From Planctomycetota bacterium (GTDB lineage Bacteria; Planctomycetota; PUPC01; DSUN01): 38,956 nt of DNA. Shown here piece after piece: positions 14,622-22,100 of the stretch. The notes beneath the pieces are model-generated. The model was not told the DNA's origin. It was given only the letters and a program-made list of their open reading frames with translations, and searched no databases. Each line of letters starts with the position of its first letter. Position 1 is the first letter of the stretch. The stretch is taken from contig DAOOIT010000056.1 in NCBI GenBank assembly GCA_035384565.1, positions 1-38,956 of the forward strand. Direction: 5' to 3'. A program made the position numbers and the translations under genes.

Positions 14622-15524
14622 TCAATGGCGCGCGGCGAGCAGCGGGCGGTTGACGATGAGGAGTTCCTGGCCGCTCACCTTCTGCTCCTTGCGCCCTTTG
14701 GCCTTGGCGTCGTTGGTCACCGCGTAGCGGCCGCAGTACTTCCACTCCAGCGGGACGAGTCGCCATATCGCCTTGTCAGCGTACAGCTTACGCACCTCGG
14801 GCCTATCGTCGTAGGAGATCATGGCCCTGGCGGGCGAGGCGGCGAGGAGGTTGCGGAGGGCCGTGTGCGCTTCGATGGGGAAGTGCCCCTCGTAGAGCTT
14901 CGAGGTCGGCACATCCAGGCTGTCGCGGTAGTAGGGCGGGTCGGCGTAGATGAAGGTGTCGGGCGTGGCGCCCTCGAGGCACTGTTCGAAGGGGAGGTTG
15001 GTGATCTTCACGCCCTGGAGCTTCTCGGAGCAGGCGCGAAGGTGCTTGAGCTTCTTCTTCAGGTTGCCCCAGCCCTCGGGGTTGCTGAAGTAGAGGCGCG
15101 AGCGGCGGGCGGGGTCGTAGACGACGCGCCCGGTCCACACGGTGCGGTTGATGAAGTAGTACTGGACGGCGCGTTCCAGGAGTTTGTCGTCGCCGCTGGC
15201 CTTCATGAGGTCGTCGCGACCGCACCAGTAGTCGAAGGTTGCGCGTAGCGTTGCCTCGTTGGAGGCGGGTTGCTTGCGACACAGGGCTTCGAACTCGTCA
15301 AACTGGTCGCGAAGGGTCTTCCAGAAGGCATAGAGGCCTGGATGTAAGTCGTTGATCCAGTTGTGCTTAGCCTTCGGCTTGTGGAAGAAGAGGCCGCCGC
15401 CGCCGAAGAAGATCTCGCGGTACTCCTCGTGCTCGGGGATGTACGGAGCGAGGAGTCTGGCAACACGGCTCTTGCCGCCAGGGTAGCGCAGGGGAGAACG
15501 CAGGGAATCGTGATGTTGTGGCAT
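14622..15524 (-). CDS. D12-class DNA adenine N6-methyltransferase (Dam-like), orphan
   Basis: 300 aa. Residues 12-20 carry LRYPGGKSR, the D12-class SAM-binding motif; FFGGGGLFF (39-47) is motif I; INDLHPGLY (57-65) follows; IYADPPYYRDS with the catalytic DPPY at 195-198 completes the alpha-class order. It should transfer a methyl group to N6 of adenine in a short site; GATC is typical of the family but cannot be assumed. No restriction endonuclease lies beside it, so it looks like a solitary methyltransferase with a regulatory, repair-marking or anti-restriction role. No clear ribosome site precedes the ATG at 15524, and a strong hairpin starts 9 nt upstream. It may be a mobile or phage-derived gene. 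Confidence 0.88.
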   Translation of the reverse strand: MPQHHDSLRSPLRYPGGKSRVARLLAPYIPEHEEYREIFFGGGGLFFHKPKAKHNWINDLHPGLYAFWKTLRDQFDEFEALCRKQPASNEATLRATFDYWCGRDDLMKASGDDKLLERAVQYYFINRTVWTGRVVYDPARRSRLYFSNPEGWGNLKKKLKHLRACSEKLQGVKITNLPFEQCLEGATPDTFIYADPPYYRDSLDVPTSKLYEGHFPIEAHTALRNLLAASPARAMISYDDRPEVRKLYADKAIWRLVPLEWKYCGRYAVTNDAKAKGRKEQKVSGQELLIVNRPLLAARH

Positions 15525-15532
15525 ATTGGATG

Positions 15533-15568
15533 GCGGGGAGGAACTTCTTTCGAGAAGTTCCTCCCCGC
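15533..15568. terminator. Perfect 16-bp hairpin with a TTCG tetraloop
   Basis: GCGGGGAGGAACTTCT (15533-15548) pairs fully with 15553-15568 around TTCG, an ultra-stable loop. It lies between the ThuA gene stop (15669) and the dam-like start (15524), both minus, so it can end ThuA transcription. No T-run is present on either side; a repeat origin is equally possible. Confidence 0.7.
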
Positions 15569-15577
15569 ACCCCTCTT

Positions 15578-15604
15578 CAAGAACTTCCCGTGTGAGAGTT
15601 CTTG
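15578..15604. repeat. Middle hairpin of a three-hairpin cluster
   Basis: CAAGAACT (15578-15585) pairs with AGTTCTTG (15597-15604) around an 11-nt loop. The core AGAACT/AGTTCT echoes the GAACTTCT stem of the neighbouring hairpin. Confidence 0.6.
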
Positions 15605-15618
15605 GGAAGGAGGGACCT

Positions 15619-15656
15619 GGGGAGGAAGCCCTTCCTGCAAGACGGGCTTCCTCCCC
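15619..15656. repeat. Third hairpin of the cluster, 13-bp stem
   Basis: GGGGAGGAAGCCC (15619-15631) pairs perfectly with 15644-15656 around a 12-nt loop. The GGGGAGGAA end is shared with the hairpin at 15533-15568, so the two are related elements. It lies just after the ThuA gene and may end its transcript. Confidence 0.7.
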
Positions 15657-15668
15657 GCTTTCCTTTCT

Positions 15669-16403
15669 CTAAGCGGTCTCGAGTTTCTCGAGGGGCTTGA
15701 AGTGGCCGAAGTAGACGTCGGCGCCGGGCACGGGGGCGGCCCAGCGGACGCCGTTGGCGAGGATCTTCATCACGCCTTCGTGATAGTAGGTCGGATAGGT
15801 CTCGTGGCCTGGGCGGAAGTAGAAGATCTTGCCCTTGTGGCGGCGGAAGCAGCAGCCGCTGCGGAAGACTTCGCCGCCCGCGAACCAGCTCACGAGCACC
15901 AGGGCGTCGGGCTCGGGAATATCGAATCGTTCGCCGTACATTTCCTCGTGGGGGATTTCGATATACTCGCCAATGCCCTGGACGATGGGGTGCCCTGGCT
16001 CGATGACCCAGAGGCGCTCCTTCTCGCCGGCCTCGCGCCACTTGAGGTTGCACGAGGTGCCCATGAGGCGGCGGAAGGGCTTGGAGAAGTGGCCCGAGTG
16101 CAGCACCACCAGCCCCATGCCGTCCAGCACGCGGGCGACCACCTTGTCCACGATGGCGTCCCTCACCTCGTGGTGGGCCATGTGGCCCCACCAGATGAGC
16201 ACGTCGGTGGCGGCCAGCACGTCGTCGGGCAGGCCGTGGTCGGGCTCGTCCAGGGTGGCGGTGCGCACGTCGAAGCCGGTGCACCCGCGCAGGTAGCGGG
16301 CGATGGCGCCGTGCATCCCCTCGGGGTAGATTCTGGCGATCTGCTCGTTCTTCTTCTCGTGGCGGCCCTCGTTCCACACGGTCACGCGAAGCGGCTCGGA
16401 CAT
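15669..16403 (-). CDS. ThuA-domain (trehalose-utilisation-like) protein
   Basis: 244 aa, no signal peptide. It has the ThuA fold of the glutamine-amidotransferase-like superfamily: RVTVWNEGRHEKKN at the start, TDVLIWWGHMAHHEV near residue 70, GLVVLHSGHFSKPF near 100, CNLKWREAGEKERLWVIEPGHPI near 120, and FRPGHETYPTYYHEGVMKIL near the end. ThuA proteins are linked to disaccharide (trehalose, maltitol and 3-keto sugar) metabolism, often beside Gfo/Idh dehydrogenases as here. The start at 16403 has AGGAG about 9 nt upstream; the in-frame ATG at 16442 would overlap the gene before it and has no ribosome site. It follows the Gfo/Idh gene by 35 nt and is surely cotranscribed. Confidence 0.87.
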   Translation of the reverse strand: MSEPLRVTVWNEGRHEKKNEQIARIYPEGMHGAIARYLRGCTGFDVRTATLDEPDHGLPDDVLAATDVLIWWGHMAHHEVRDAIVDKVVARVLDGMGLVVLHSGHFSKPFRRLMGTSCNLKWREAGEKERLWVIEPGHPIVQGIGEYIEIPHEEMYGERFDIPEPDALVLVSWFAGGEVFRSGCCFRRHKGKIFYFRPGHETYPTYYHEGVMKILANGVRWAAPVPGADVYFGHFKPLEKLETA

Positions 16404-16438
16404 GGGCGGGAACTCCTGTGCTGAGGGGGACGGCCGGC

Positions 16439-17407
16439 TCACACTTCGACGGGCTGGCCGCTGGCCAGCGAGCGGTCCACCGCCAGGCTCAGGGCGAGCG
16501 ACTTGCAGGCGTCGGCGTAGGGCGACAGCACGTTGTCCTCCTTGCCCTTCGTGCGGACGGCGGCGATGAAGGTCTCGTCAATCGCCTGGCCGTAGTCGGC
16601 CACGTTGCGAATCTCCTCGGTGCGCGCGGCCTCGCGGGTGGTGACCGACTGGCGCTCGACGTACTCGATGCGGCAGTCGGTACAGAAGATGTCTATGCCG
16701 CACTTCCCGCCCGCCTTGAGGCAGCAGGCCGAATAGACGGTGGCGACCAGGCCGTCCTGGAAGACCAGCGTGGCCGCCGACACGTCCTCGACGTCGTAGT
16801 TGGGCACGGCGGTCATCAGGCCCCGGCTGGCGGCGGCGTAGACGGTGCGGACCTCGCCGAAGAGGTAGCGCATCATGTCGAAAATGTGGGTGGTCTGCTC
16901 GGTGTGCTGGCCGCCGCTCTGGGCCTTCACGCGCCACCACGCCACGCCCGGCATGCCGCCCATCCAGTAACCCATCGCCGTGGCGATTTTGTGCTTACGC
17001 AAAATCAGACGCAGCTTGGCGATGATGTCCTGGTATCTATCCTGGTAGCCGACGGCAGAGACGACGCCCGCCTTGGCGATGGCGTCGCGGATCTGGAGAG
17101 CGGTCTCCATGGTCGTGGCGATGGGCTTCTCCACGAAGAGGTGGCAGCCGCGCGCCACGGCGTCGAGCTCGAACTGCCCGTGGGCGAAGGGCGGAGTGCA
17201 CACGTAGACGGCGTCGGGCCGGGTCGCGTCGAGCATCTTGCGGTGGTCGGCATAGGCCTTGGCCTTGTACTGCTTCGCGCGGGCCTTGGCCCGGTCGGCC
17301 TGCACGTCGCAGAAGCCCACGAGCTGGACATCCTGGATCTTCTCGAGGTGGCTCAGGTGGTAGCCAGCAATGCCACCGGAGCCGATGAATGCGACCTTGA
17401 TGGCCAT
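16439..17407 (-). CDS. Gfo/Idh/MocA-family NAD(P)-dependent oxidoreductase
   Basis: 322 aa, cytoplasmic. The N-terminal Rossmann motif is IGSGGIAGYHL (8-18); VEKPIATTMETA holds the conserved EKP with its catalytic Lys, and QHTEQTTHIFDMMRYLFG holds the His of the active site. The family oxidises or reduces sugar ring hydroxyls, often making 3-keto sugars or inositols; the substrate is unknown here. GGAGAG lies about 9 nt before the ATG. With the ThuA gene behind it this fits a sugar C3-oxidation route. A promoter lies at 17471-17499 and an AT-rich repeat region beyond it. An AT-rich hairpin (16985-17006) inside the gene, around LRLILRKHKIA, is out of keeping with the GC-rich surroundings. Confidence 0.92.
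   Translation of the reverse strand: MAIKVAFIGSGGIAGYHLSHLEKIQDVQLVGFCDVQADRAKARAKQYKAKAYADHRKMLDATRPDAVYVCTPPFAHGQFELDAVARGCHLFVEKPIATTMETALQIRDAIAKAGVVSAVGYQDRYQDIIAKLRLILRKHKIATAMGYWMGGMPGVAWWRVKAQSGGQHTEQTTHIFDMMRYLFGEVRTVYAAASRGLMTAVPNYDVEDVSAATLVFQDGLVATVYSACCLKAGGKCGIDIFCTDCRIEYVERQSVTTREAARTEEIRNVADYGQAIDETFIAAVRTKGKEDNVLSPYADACKSLALSLAVDRSLASGQPVEV
16985..17006. repeat. AT-rich hairpin inside the Gfo/Idh gene
   Basis: GATTTTG (16985-16991) pairs with CAAAATC (17000-17006), and the pairing extends two further bases including one wobble, around a CTTA loop. It is markedly AT-rich for this gene. It may be a chance structure or a small inserted palindrome. Confidence 0.5.
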
Positions 17408-17470
17408 CGCGGACTCTCCAAGCAGGGGGGATGGTGGACAGCCAGGCTCACGATCCCGGCAGGTCGGGGC

Positions 17471-17499
17471 AGTCTAGCGCCGGGCCGAGATGGAGTCAA
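17471..17499 (-). promoter_or_regulatory. Sigma-70 promoter of the Gfo/Idh-ThuA operon
   Basis: On the minus strand: TTGACT (17499-17494), a 17-nt spacer, TAGACT (17476-17471). The start is expected near 17464, leaving a leader of about 57 nt. Confidence 0.8.
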
Positions 17500-17508
17500 G
17501 CGCTGTGA

Positions 17509-17534
17509 TTACACAATTTTACATTGAGTTTACA
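17509..17534 (-). promoter_or_regulatory. Three helically phased TGTAA repeats upstream of the promoter
   Basis: TTACA on the plus strand (TGTAA on the minus) occurs at 17509-17513, 17519-17523 and 17530-17534, 10 and 11 bp apart, so all three face the same side of the helix. The nearest is 10 bp upstream of the -35 box, a classic position for an activator bound to direct repeats. Confidence 0.5.
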
Positions 17535-17694
17535 CCAGTATGACACCGGGCCTATCTCATTCTGAATATTATACTTGCGTGCAGCCCACTCGGCTGCTCT
17601 ATAGACGTAAGTGGCCGAAGCATCGGGCAGAAAAAATGAAACATTCCGCCCCCTGGCGCGACTAATAGTGTGGAGGGGGGAAAGGAGGTGCACC

Positions 17695-18021
17695 GTGCTC
17701 TGCCAGCGCCCCCGGTGTGGAGCACACGTGCCCGACGGTCGCCGGAAGTATTGCTCCGATCGTTGCGCGCGAATCGTCAATCGCGATAGCTCGGCCGCGC
17801 GCGCCCGTCGCCGTGCCGCCGCCATCGAGGCCAAGGGCGGCCCGCATGTGGGCATGCGCCTCTGCCTCTCGTGCAGCCGGTTCTTCCTGTCGGAAGGCCC
17901 GTGGAACCGCATCTGCCCCAACTGCACCGAGCGCAACGTGGCCGCGCCGCCGCGCGCCTCCGCGGTGCACGTCGGCCTCTCGGCTCACACGTGCGACGTG
18001 GGCCGCCTCGTCGGCCAGTGA
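17695..18021 (+). CDS. Small double zinc-ribbon protein
   Basis: 108 aa from a GTG start. AAAGGAGGTG, close to a perfect anti-anti-Shine-Dalgarno match, lies 6 nt upstream, which fixes the start; the upstream in-frame ATG at 17611 has none. Cys residues form two clusters: C3-x4-C8-x11-C20-x3-C24 and C57-x2-C60-x13-C74-x2-C77, joined by a very basic Ala/Arg helix (about 36-46). Each cluster probably binds one zinc. The second, CLSCSRFF then NRICPNC, is a ribbon seen in many small uncharacterised bacterial proteins. The likely role is nucleic-acid or protein binding; it could be a regulator, but no specific family is recognised. It ends 78 nt before the glycosyltransferase gene. Confidence 0.72.
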   Translation: MLCQRPRCGAHVPDGRRKYCSDRCARIVNRDSSAARARRRAAAIEAKGGPHVGMRLCLSCSRFFLSEGPWNRICPNCTERNVAAPPRASAVHVGLSAHTCDVGRLVGQ

Positions 18022-18063
18022 CCCGCCGCCGGGTTGGCCAGGGCCGTCCCGCGGCCCTGCCGC

Positions 18064-18091
18064 TTGACATCCGGCTCCAGGCTGCCATGAT
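18064..18091 (+). promoter_or_regulatory. Probable leaderless promoter of the GT4 gene
   Basis: TTGACA (18064-18069) followed after 16 nt by CATGAT (18086-18091). Transcription would begin at about the ATG (18100), and no ribosome site is present between, so a leaderless transcript is likely. The -10 is weak and its spacing could also be read as 17 or 18. Confidence 0.55.
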
Positions 18092-18099
18092 AGCCTGCC

Positions 18100-19191
18100 A
18101 TGAGCCGCGTCCTCTACGTCATCACCGAGCTCGACGTGGGCGGGGCGGAGAAGGCCCTGGCCGAGTTGGCCGCGCGCCTGAGCCGCGCGGCCTATGAGCC
18201 CGAGGTGGCCTGCCTGAGCGGCCGCGGCCCGCTCGGCGCCGACCTGCGCGCGCGCGGCATCCCCGTCCACTTCCTCGACGGCCGCGGCTGGTGGGACCTG
18301 TGCGCCCTCTGGCGCCTGCGCCGCCTGATCCGCAGGGCCAACATCGTCCACAGCTTCCTCTACCACGCCAACATGGCGGCGCGCCTCGCCGCCATCGCCT
18401 CCGGCGCGCTCGTGGTCGGCTCGGCCCGGGTCGCCGAGCGCTCGCGCCCCCTCCGCCGCCGCCTCGAGGGCCTCACCCATCCGCTCGTGGATGCCGAGGT
18501 CTGCGTGTCCAGCGGCGTGCGCGACTTCATGGCCGCCGGCGGCTTCCCGCGCAGGAAGCTCGTGGTGATCCCGAACGGCGTGGACGCCGCGAAGTTCGCC
18601 GGCCGCGACCCGGCCTTCAAGGCCCGGCTGGGCCTTCGCCCTGAGGCCCCGCTTGTCACCACGATCGGCCGGCTCCACGAGCAGAAGGGCATGGATGCGT
18701 TCGTGCGGGCGGCCGCCTCGGTGCGCCGCTCGCGCCCCGAGTGCCACTTTCTCGTCGTGGGCGCCGGCCCGCTCGAGGGCGAGTTGCGCGCCGCGGCCAG
18801 GGCGCTCGGCCTCGCCCAGGGCATCACCTTTCTCGGCCACTGCGACCACGTGCCCGCCGTGCTCCGGGCCACCGACGTCTTCGTGCTCGCCTCGCTCTGG
18901 GAGGGGATGCCCAACGTGGTGCTCGAGGCCATGGCGGCGGGCGCCCCAGTCGTGGCCACCCGCGTGGAGGGCACGGTGGACCTCCTGGAGCACAACGAGA
19001 CGGGACTGCTGGTGATGCCGCGCGACGTGCCGGGCCTCGTGAGCGGCATCCTGCGCCTGCTCGACGAGCCCGCCACGGCCCGCCGCCTGGCCGATGCCGC
19101 TCAGGCCCGCGCCCGCGAGCATTTCAGCCTCGACACCATGGTCCGCCGCCACGAGGCCCTCTACGCCGAGCTTCTCGCCCGTCATTCATAG
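18100..19191 (+). CDS. GT4-family glycosyltransferase
   Basis: 363 aa with the GT-B fold. The N-terminal domain has the acceptor-side motif ELDVGGAEKALAELA; the C-terminal domain has TTIGRLHEQKGMD (about 185-198), HFLVVGAGPLEGELR (about 215-229) and the donor-binding EX7E motif in WEGMPNVVLEAMAAG (about 266-280). It transfers a sugar from a nucleotide donor with retention, probably to a lipid-linked or surface glycan. No ribosome site precedes the ATG; the promoter lies so close that the message seems leaderless. Its stop overlaps tail-to-tail by 10 nt with the convergent gene ending at 19182. It may serve the surface-polysaccharide genes at 27478-31958, but it is not next to them. Confidence 0.9.
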   Translation: MSRVLYVITELDVGGAEKALAELAARLSRAAYEPEVACLSGRGPLGADLRARGIPVHFLDGRGWWDLCALWRLRRLIRRANIVHSFLYHANMAARLAAIASGALVVGSARVAERSRPLRRRLEGLTHPLVDAEVCVSSGVRDFMAAGGFPRRKLVVIPNGVDAAKFAGRDPAFKARLGLRPEAPLVTTIGRLHEQKGMDAFVRAAASVRRSRPECHFLVVGAGPLEGELRAAARALGLAQGITFLGHCDHVPAVLRATDVFVLASLWEGMPNVVLEAMAAGAPVVATRVEGTVDLLEHNETGLLVMPRDVPGLVSGILRLLDEPATARRLADAAQARAREHFSLDTMVRRHEALYAELLARHS

Positions 19192-22100
19192 CTCGCGCCC
19201 AAGTCCCTGAGCCGAACGGCCGGCTCCGGCACAGGCACCAGGTCGGTCAGGTGCACCACCCGGTCGCGCAACTCGAGCACGAGGCGCGTGACCCTGACGG
19301 GGAAGTCCACGCGGCCTTCGGCGGTGAAGTGCCAGTCGCAGCGCTCGGGGCCGTAGAAGCCGCTGGCGTACCAGGTCAAGAGCTTCACCTGGAGGTAGTT
19401 CCAGCCGTCGAAGTTGATGTAGCTGCGGGCCTTCCAGTCGCCCACCATCCAGCCCTCTTCGCTGGCCGAGATGGAGAAGAAGCGCTCGCCCTTGGCGTCC
19501 TCGATCTCCCACATTACGCGGCCCCACGACGAGTTGCCCTTGACCCAGACGCCGAGAGCCTGCGGCTCGCCCGGCACGGGGATCGGGTCCTTGGGCTTGA
19601 GGACGAGGTAGCGGGGGCACAGGGGCGGCACGTCGGGCTGGGGCAGGAGCTTCACCTCCAGCGCCCTGCCCTTCTCGGCGTCGTCTCTTGCCGCGATGTC
19701 GAACTTGCCCTGGCGACGGGGGAAGTCGAAGTGCCCCTTCTCCAGCGCCGCATCGCGCTCGGCGACGGCCGCCCACTTGCCCGCATCGCAAAGGTCATCC
19801 ACGACAGTCCGTTTGGCGGGCGGGGCTTCGCAAGCCGTGGGGCCTCCGACGGCCTGGGTGATCCTGGACGCCGCTCGAAGGTAGATGGGCAGGCTCGAGA
19901 CGCGCAGCTTGCCATCGAGGGCGTTGCCCATCGAGTCGCTGGCCGTATAGCGGGCGTCGCCCTCGAACCCCAGCGTCACCTCGCGCTCGCCCCGGGGCGT
20001 CCAGAGAGCGTAGACCCATTCGGCGCCGCGCTGGAATTCGCAGAGGTAGAGCGAAGGGGAGTTGCTGGGGAGGTAGCGGGTGAACTTCGCGCCATCCAGC
20101 TCGCGGGTGAGGGTGGCGAGGGCCACGTAGCTGGGCTTGGGGTGGAGCAGCGGCCAGCGGTGGAGGAGCCCCGTGCCGCCCCAGCGGCTGTAGTAGTAGG
20201 AATCGCCCACGTCGTGCAGCAGGGCCACGTTGATGTGCGGCGCGCCGTAGGCCAGGCACTGGAGGCAGTCGCGGGCGTAGAGCTCGGCCTGCTCCCGCTC
20301 CGTCAGGCAGCCGGGCGTGGTGGGGCGGCCCCGCCACTCGTAGGTCGTGGTCACGGGCACGTCGTACTTGTAGAGCTTCTGGTACTCGCGCTGAAAGTAC
20401 AGGCTCTTGAACGCCTGGGGCGGGTATTCCGGCATGATGAGCTGCCCGAGGTCCTCGTCGCCGAAGGCGTCCACCAGCTCGCGCGGGTAGCCGCGGCGCA
20501 TGAACTCCACGGCGAACGGCAGCGAGCTGTTGCCGAAGATGAGCTTGATCTGCGGGTGCTTCGCGCGGTAGAGCTTGCTCACCTCGATGGCCTGGTCCCA
20601 GAGCTTCTGGAACTGCGCCTCCTGCTTCTCGCTGAGCTTGGGCACGGGCTGGCCGATGAACTCGGGCGGGAAGACGATGGGCTCGCCGAAGCCGCTTTCG
20701 TGGAAGATGAGCGCCCATTTCGCCTCGGGGTGCGCCTTCACCGCCGCGTCAATCGCCTTCTCGGTGTCCGCGGCCTTGGCCCGCATCAGGTTGGGCAGCA
20801 TCGAGACGGAGAGGCCGTGCTTCGCCAGTTCCTCGCCCGACGGCCCCGAGCCGCCCGGGCACACGTGGCGGAAGCCGAGGCGCTGGAGCAGCGGCGCCAC
20901 CTCGGCGACGTCCTTCGTCCCAATATGGCTGTCCCTGAACCACCACGTCCCAAATGGCGACTCTTGTGTGGGCGGCGTGTCCCCATGCCGCGGTACGCGG
21001 GACGGAGATGTCCCGCCCACGACCCCCGCCTTCCGCGTGTCGGGCGGCAGCACCGCGAAGCTGGTCGTCGTGTCCCACACCGGGTCGCCGTCGCGGGCCA
21101 GGCGAATGTCGGCCTGGGACCAGCCGAGCCTCGGGCCGCCCACGTCGAGGCGAACGATCTGGGTCTTTCCCGCCTCTACGGCCACTTCCTGGCTCAGCGT
21201 TCGCTTTGCGCCGTAGAAGTCGGCGATGTCGCAGACCACCTCGCCGCGGAAGCCCGCCTCGGAAACGTTGGCCACGTTCAGCACCAGCTCGGGCCTCTCG
21301 GTGGCATAGAAGATGTTGCCCACCTGCTTCGGGGCCAGCCGCACGCGAATGGGGGAGCGCTCGAGCGTGAGGGCAAACACGCGAACCGCGCTCGGCCTGC
21401 CCAGCGGCTTCGTCGAGTAGTTCGCGTGATTGAGCTTGGCGACCCGCCCCAGCTCCTTCGTCAGCTCGAGGTCGAGCGACTGCGTCGAGCGGCCGCAGAC
21501 GACGCCCTTCTCGTCCAGCACGTCCGCGATCTGGCCGCTTCGCAGCGGGACTCGGATCTGGCGGAGAGCGCCGGGCGCGGCTGGCTCGACGCGCACCGTG
21601 GTGTCGGCGATCGCGTCGCCCCGCCCGCCGGAGTCGAAGGAGTCGCCGAGGAAGCGCGTGAGGCGCAGCGTGAGCACGGGCGTCTTCGCGGGATCGGGGT
21701 CCACTGCGCACAGCAGGTGCGCCCAGGCGTACTCATCGGTCGGCACGGCGAGGATGATGCTCTCGGGCGTGCCGTCGTGGGCGCTGCGGGTGTAGTAGTC
21801 GTCGGTGAACTCGTCGGGGCCAACGCTCTCCATCAGCCAGCGCGAGAGGCCGACGTCAATGGACTCGTCGGGTGCGGCCACGTGGAAGGGCACGCCGCCC
21901 AGGGTCTGAGGCCCCGGAGCAAGGTTTGCCTTGGCCGCGCCGGCCTCTCCTGCCCGCCGGTAGCCGCCGAGGCGGATGGGCACGTAGCGGCCGTGGTCGG
22001 CGCACTTGCCCACCGAGGCGGCGAGGAGACTGTGGCCTGCCTTCAGCGCGAGCGTGAGCGTCGCCGCGGCCAGCTCGGCCCGTCCGAGGTAGCGGTCGTC

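Larger units (their letters stand above)
17408..17694. other. Divergent regulatory region, AT-rich core
   Basis: It lies between the Gfo/Idh gene (minus) and the zinc-ribbon gene (plus). About 17500-17640 is far more AT-rich than the rest of the window. It holds the promoter at 17471-17499 and three phased TTACA repeats at 17509-17534. Candidate plus-strand -10 boxes (TATACT at 17570, TATAGA at 17600) lack convincing -35 partners. Confidence 0.6.
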
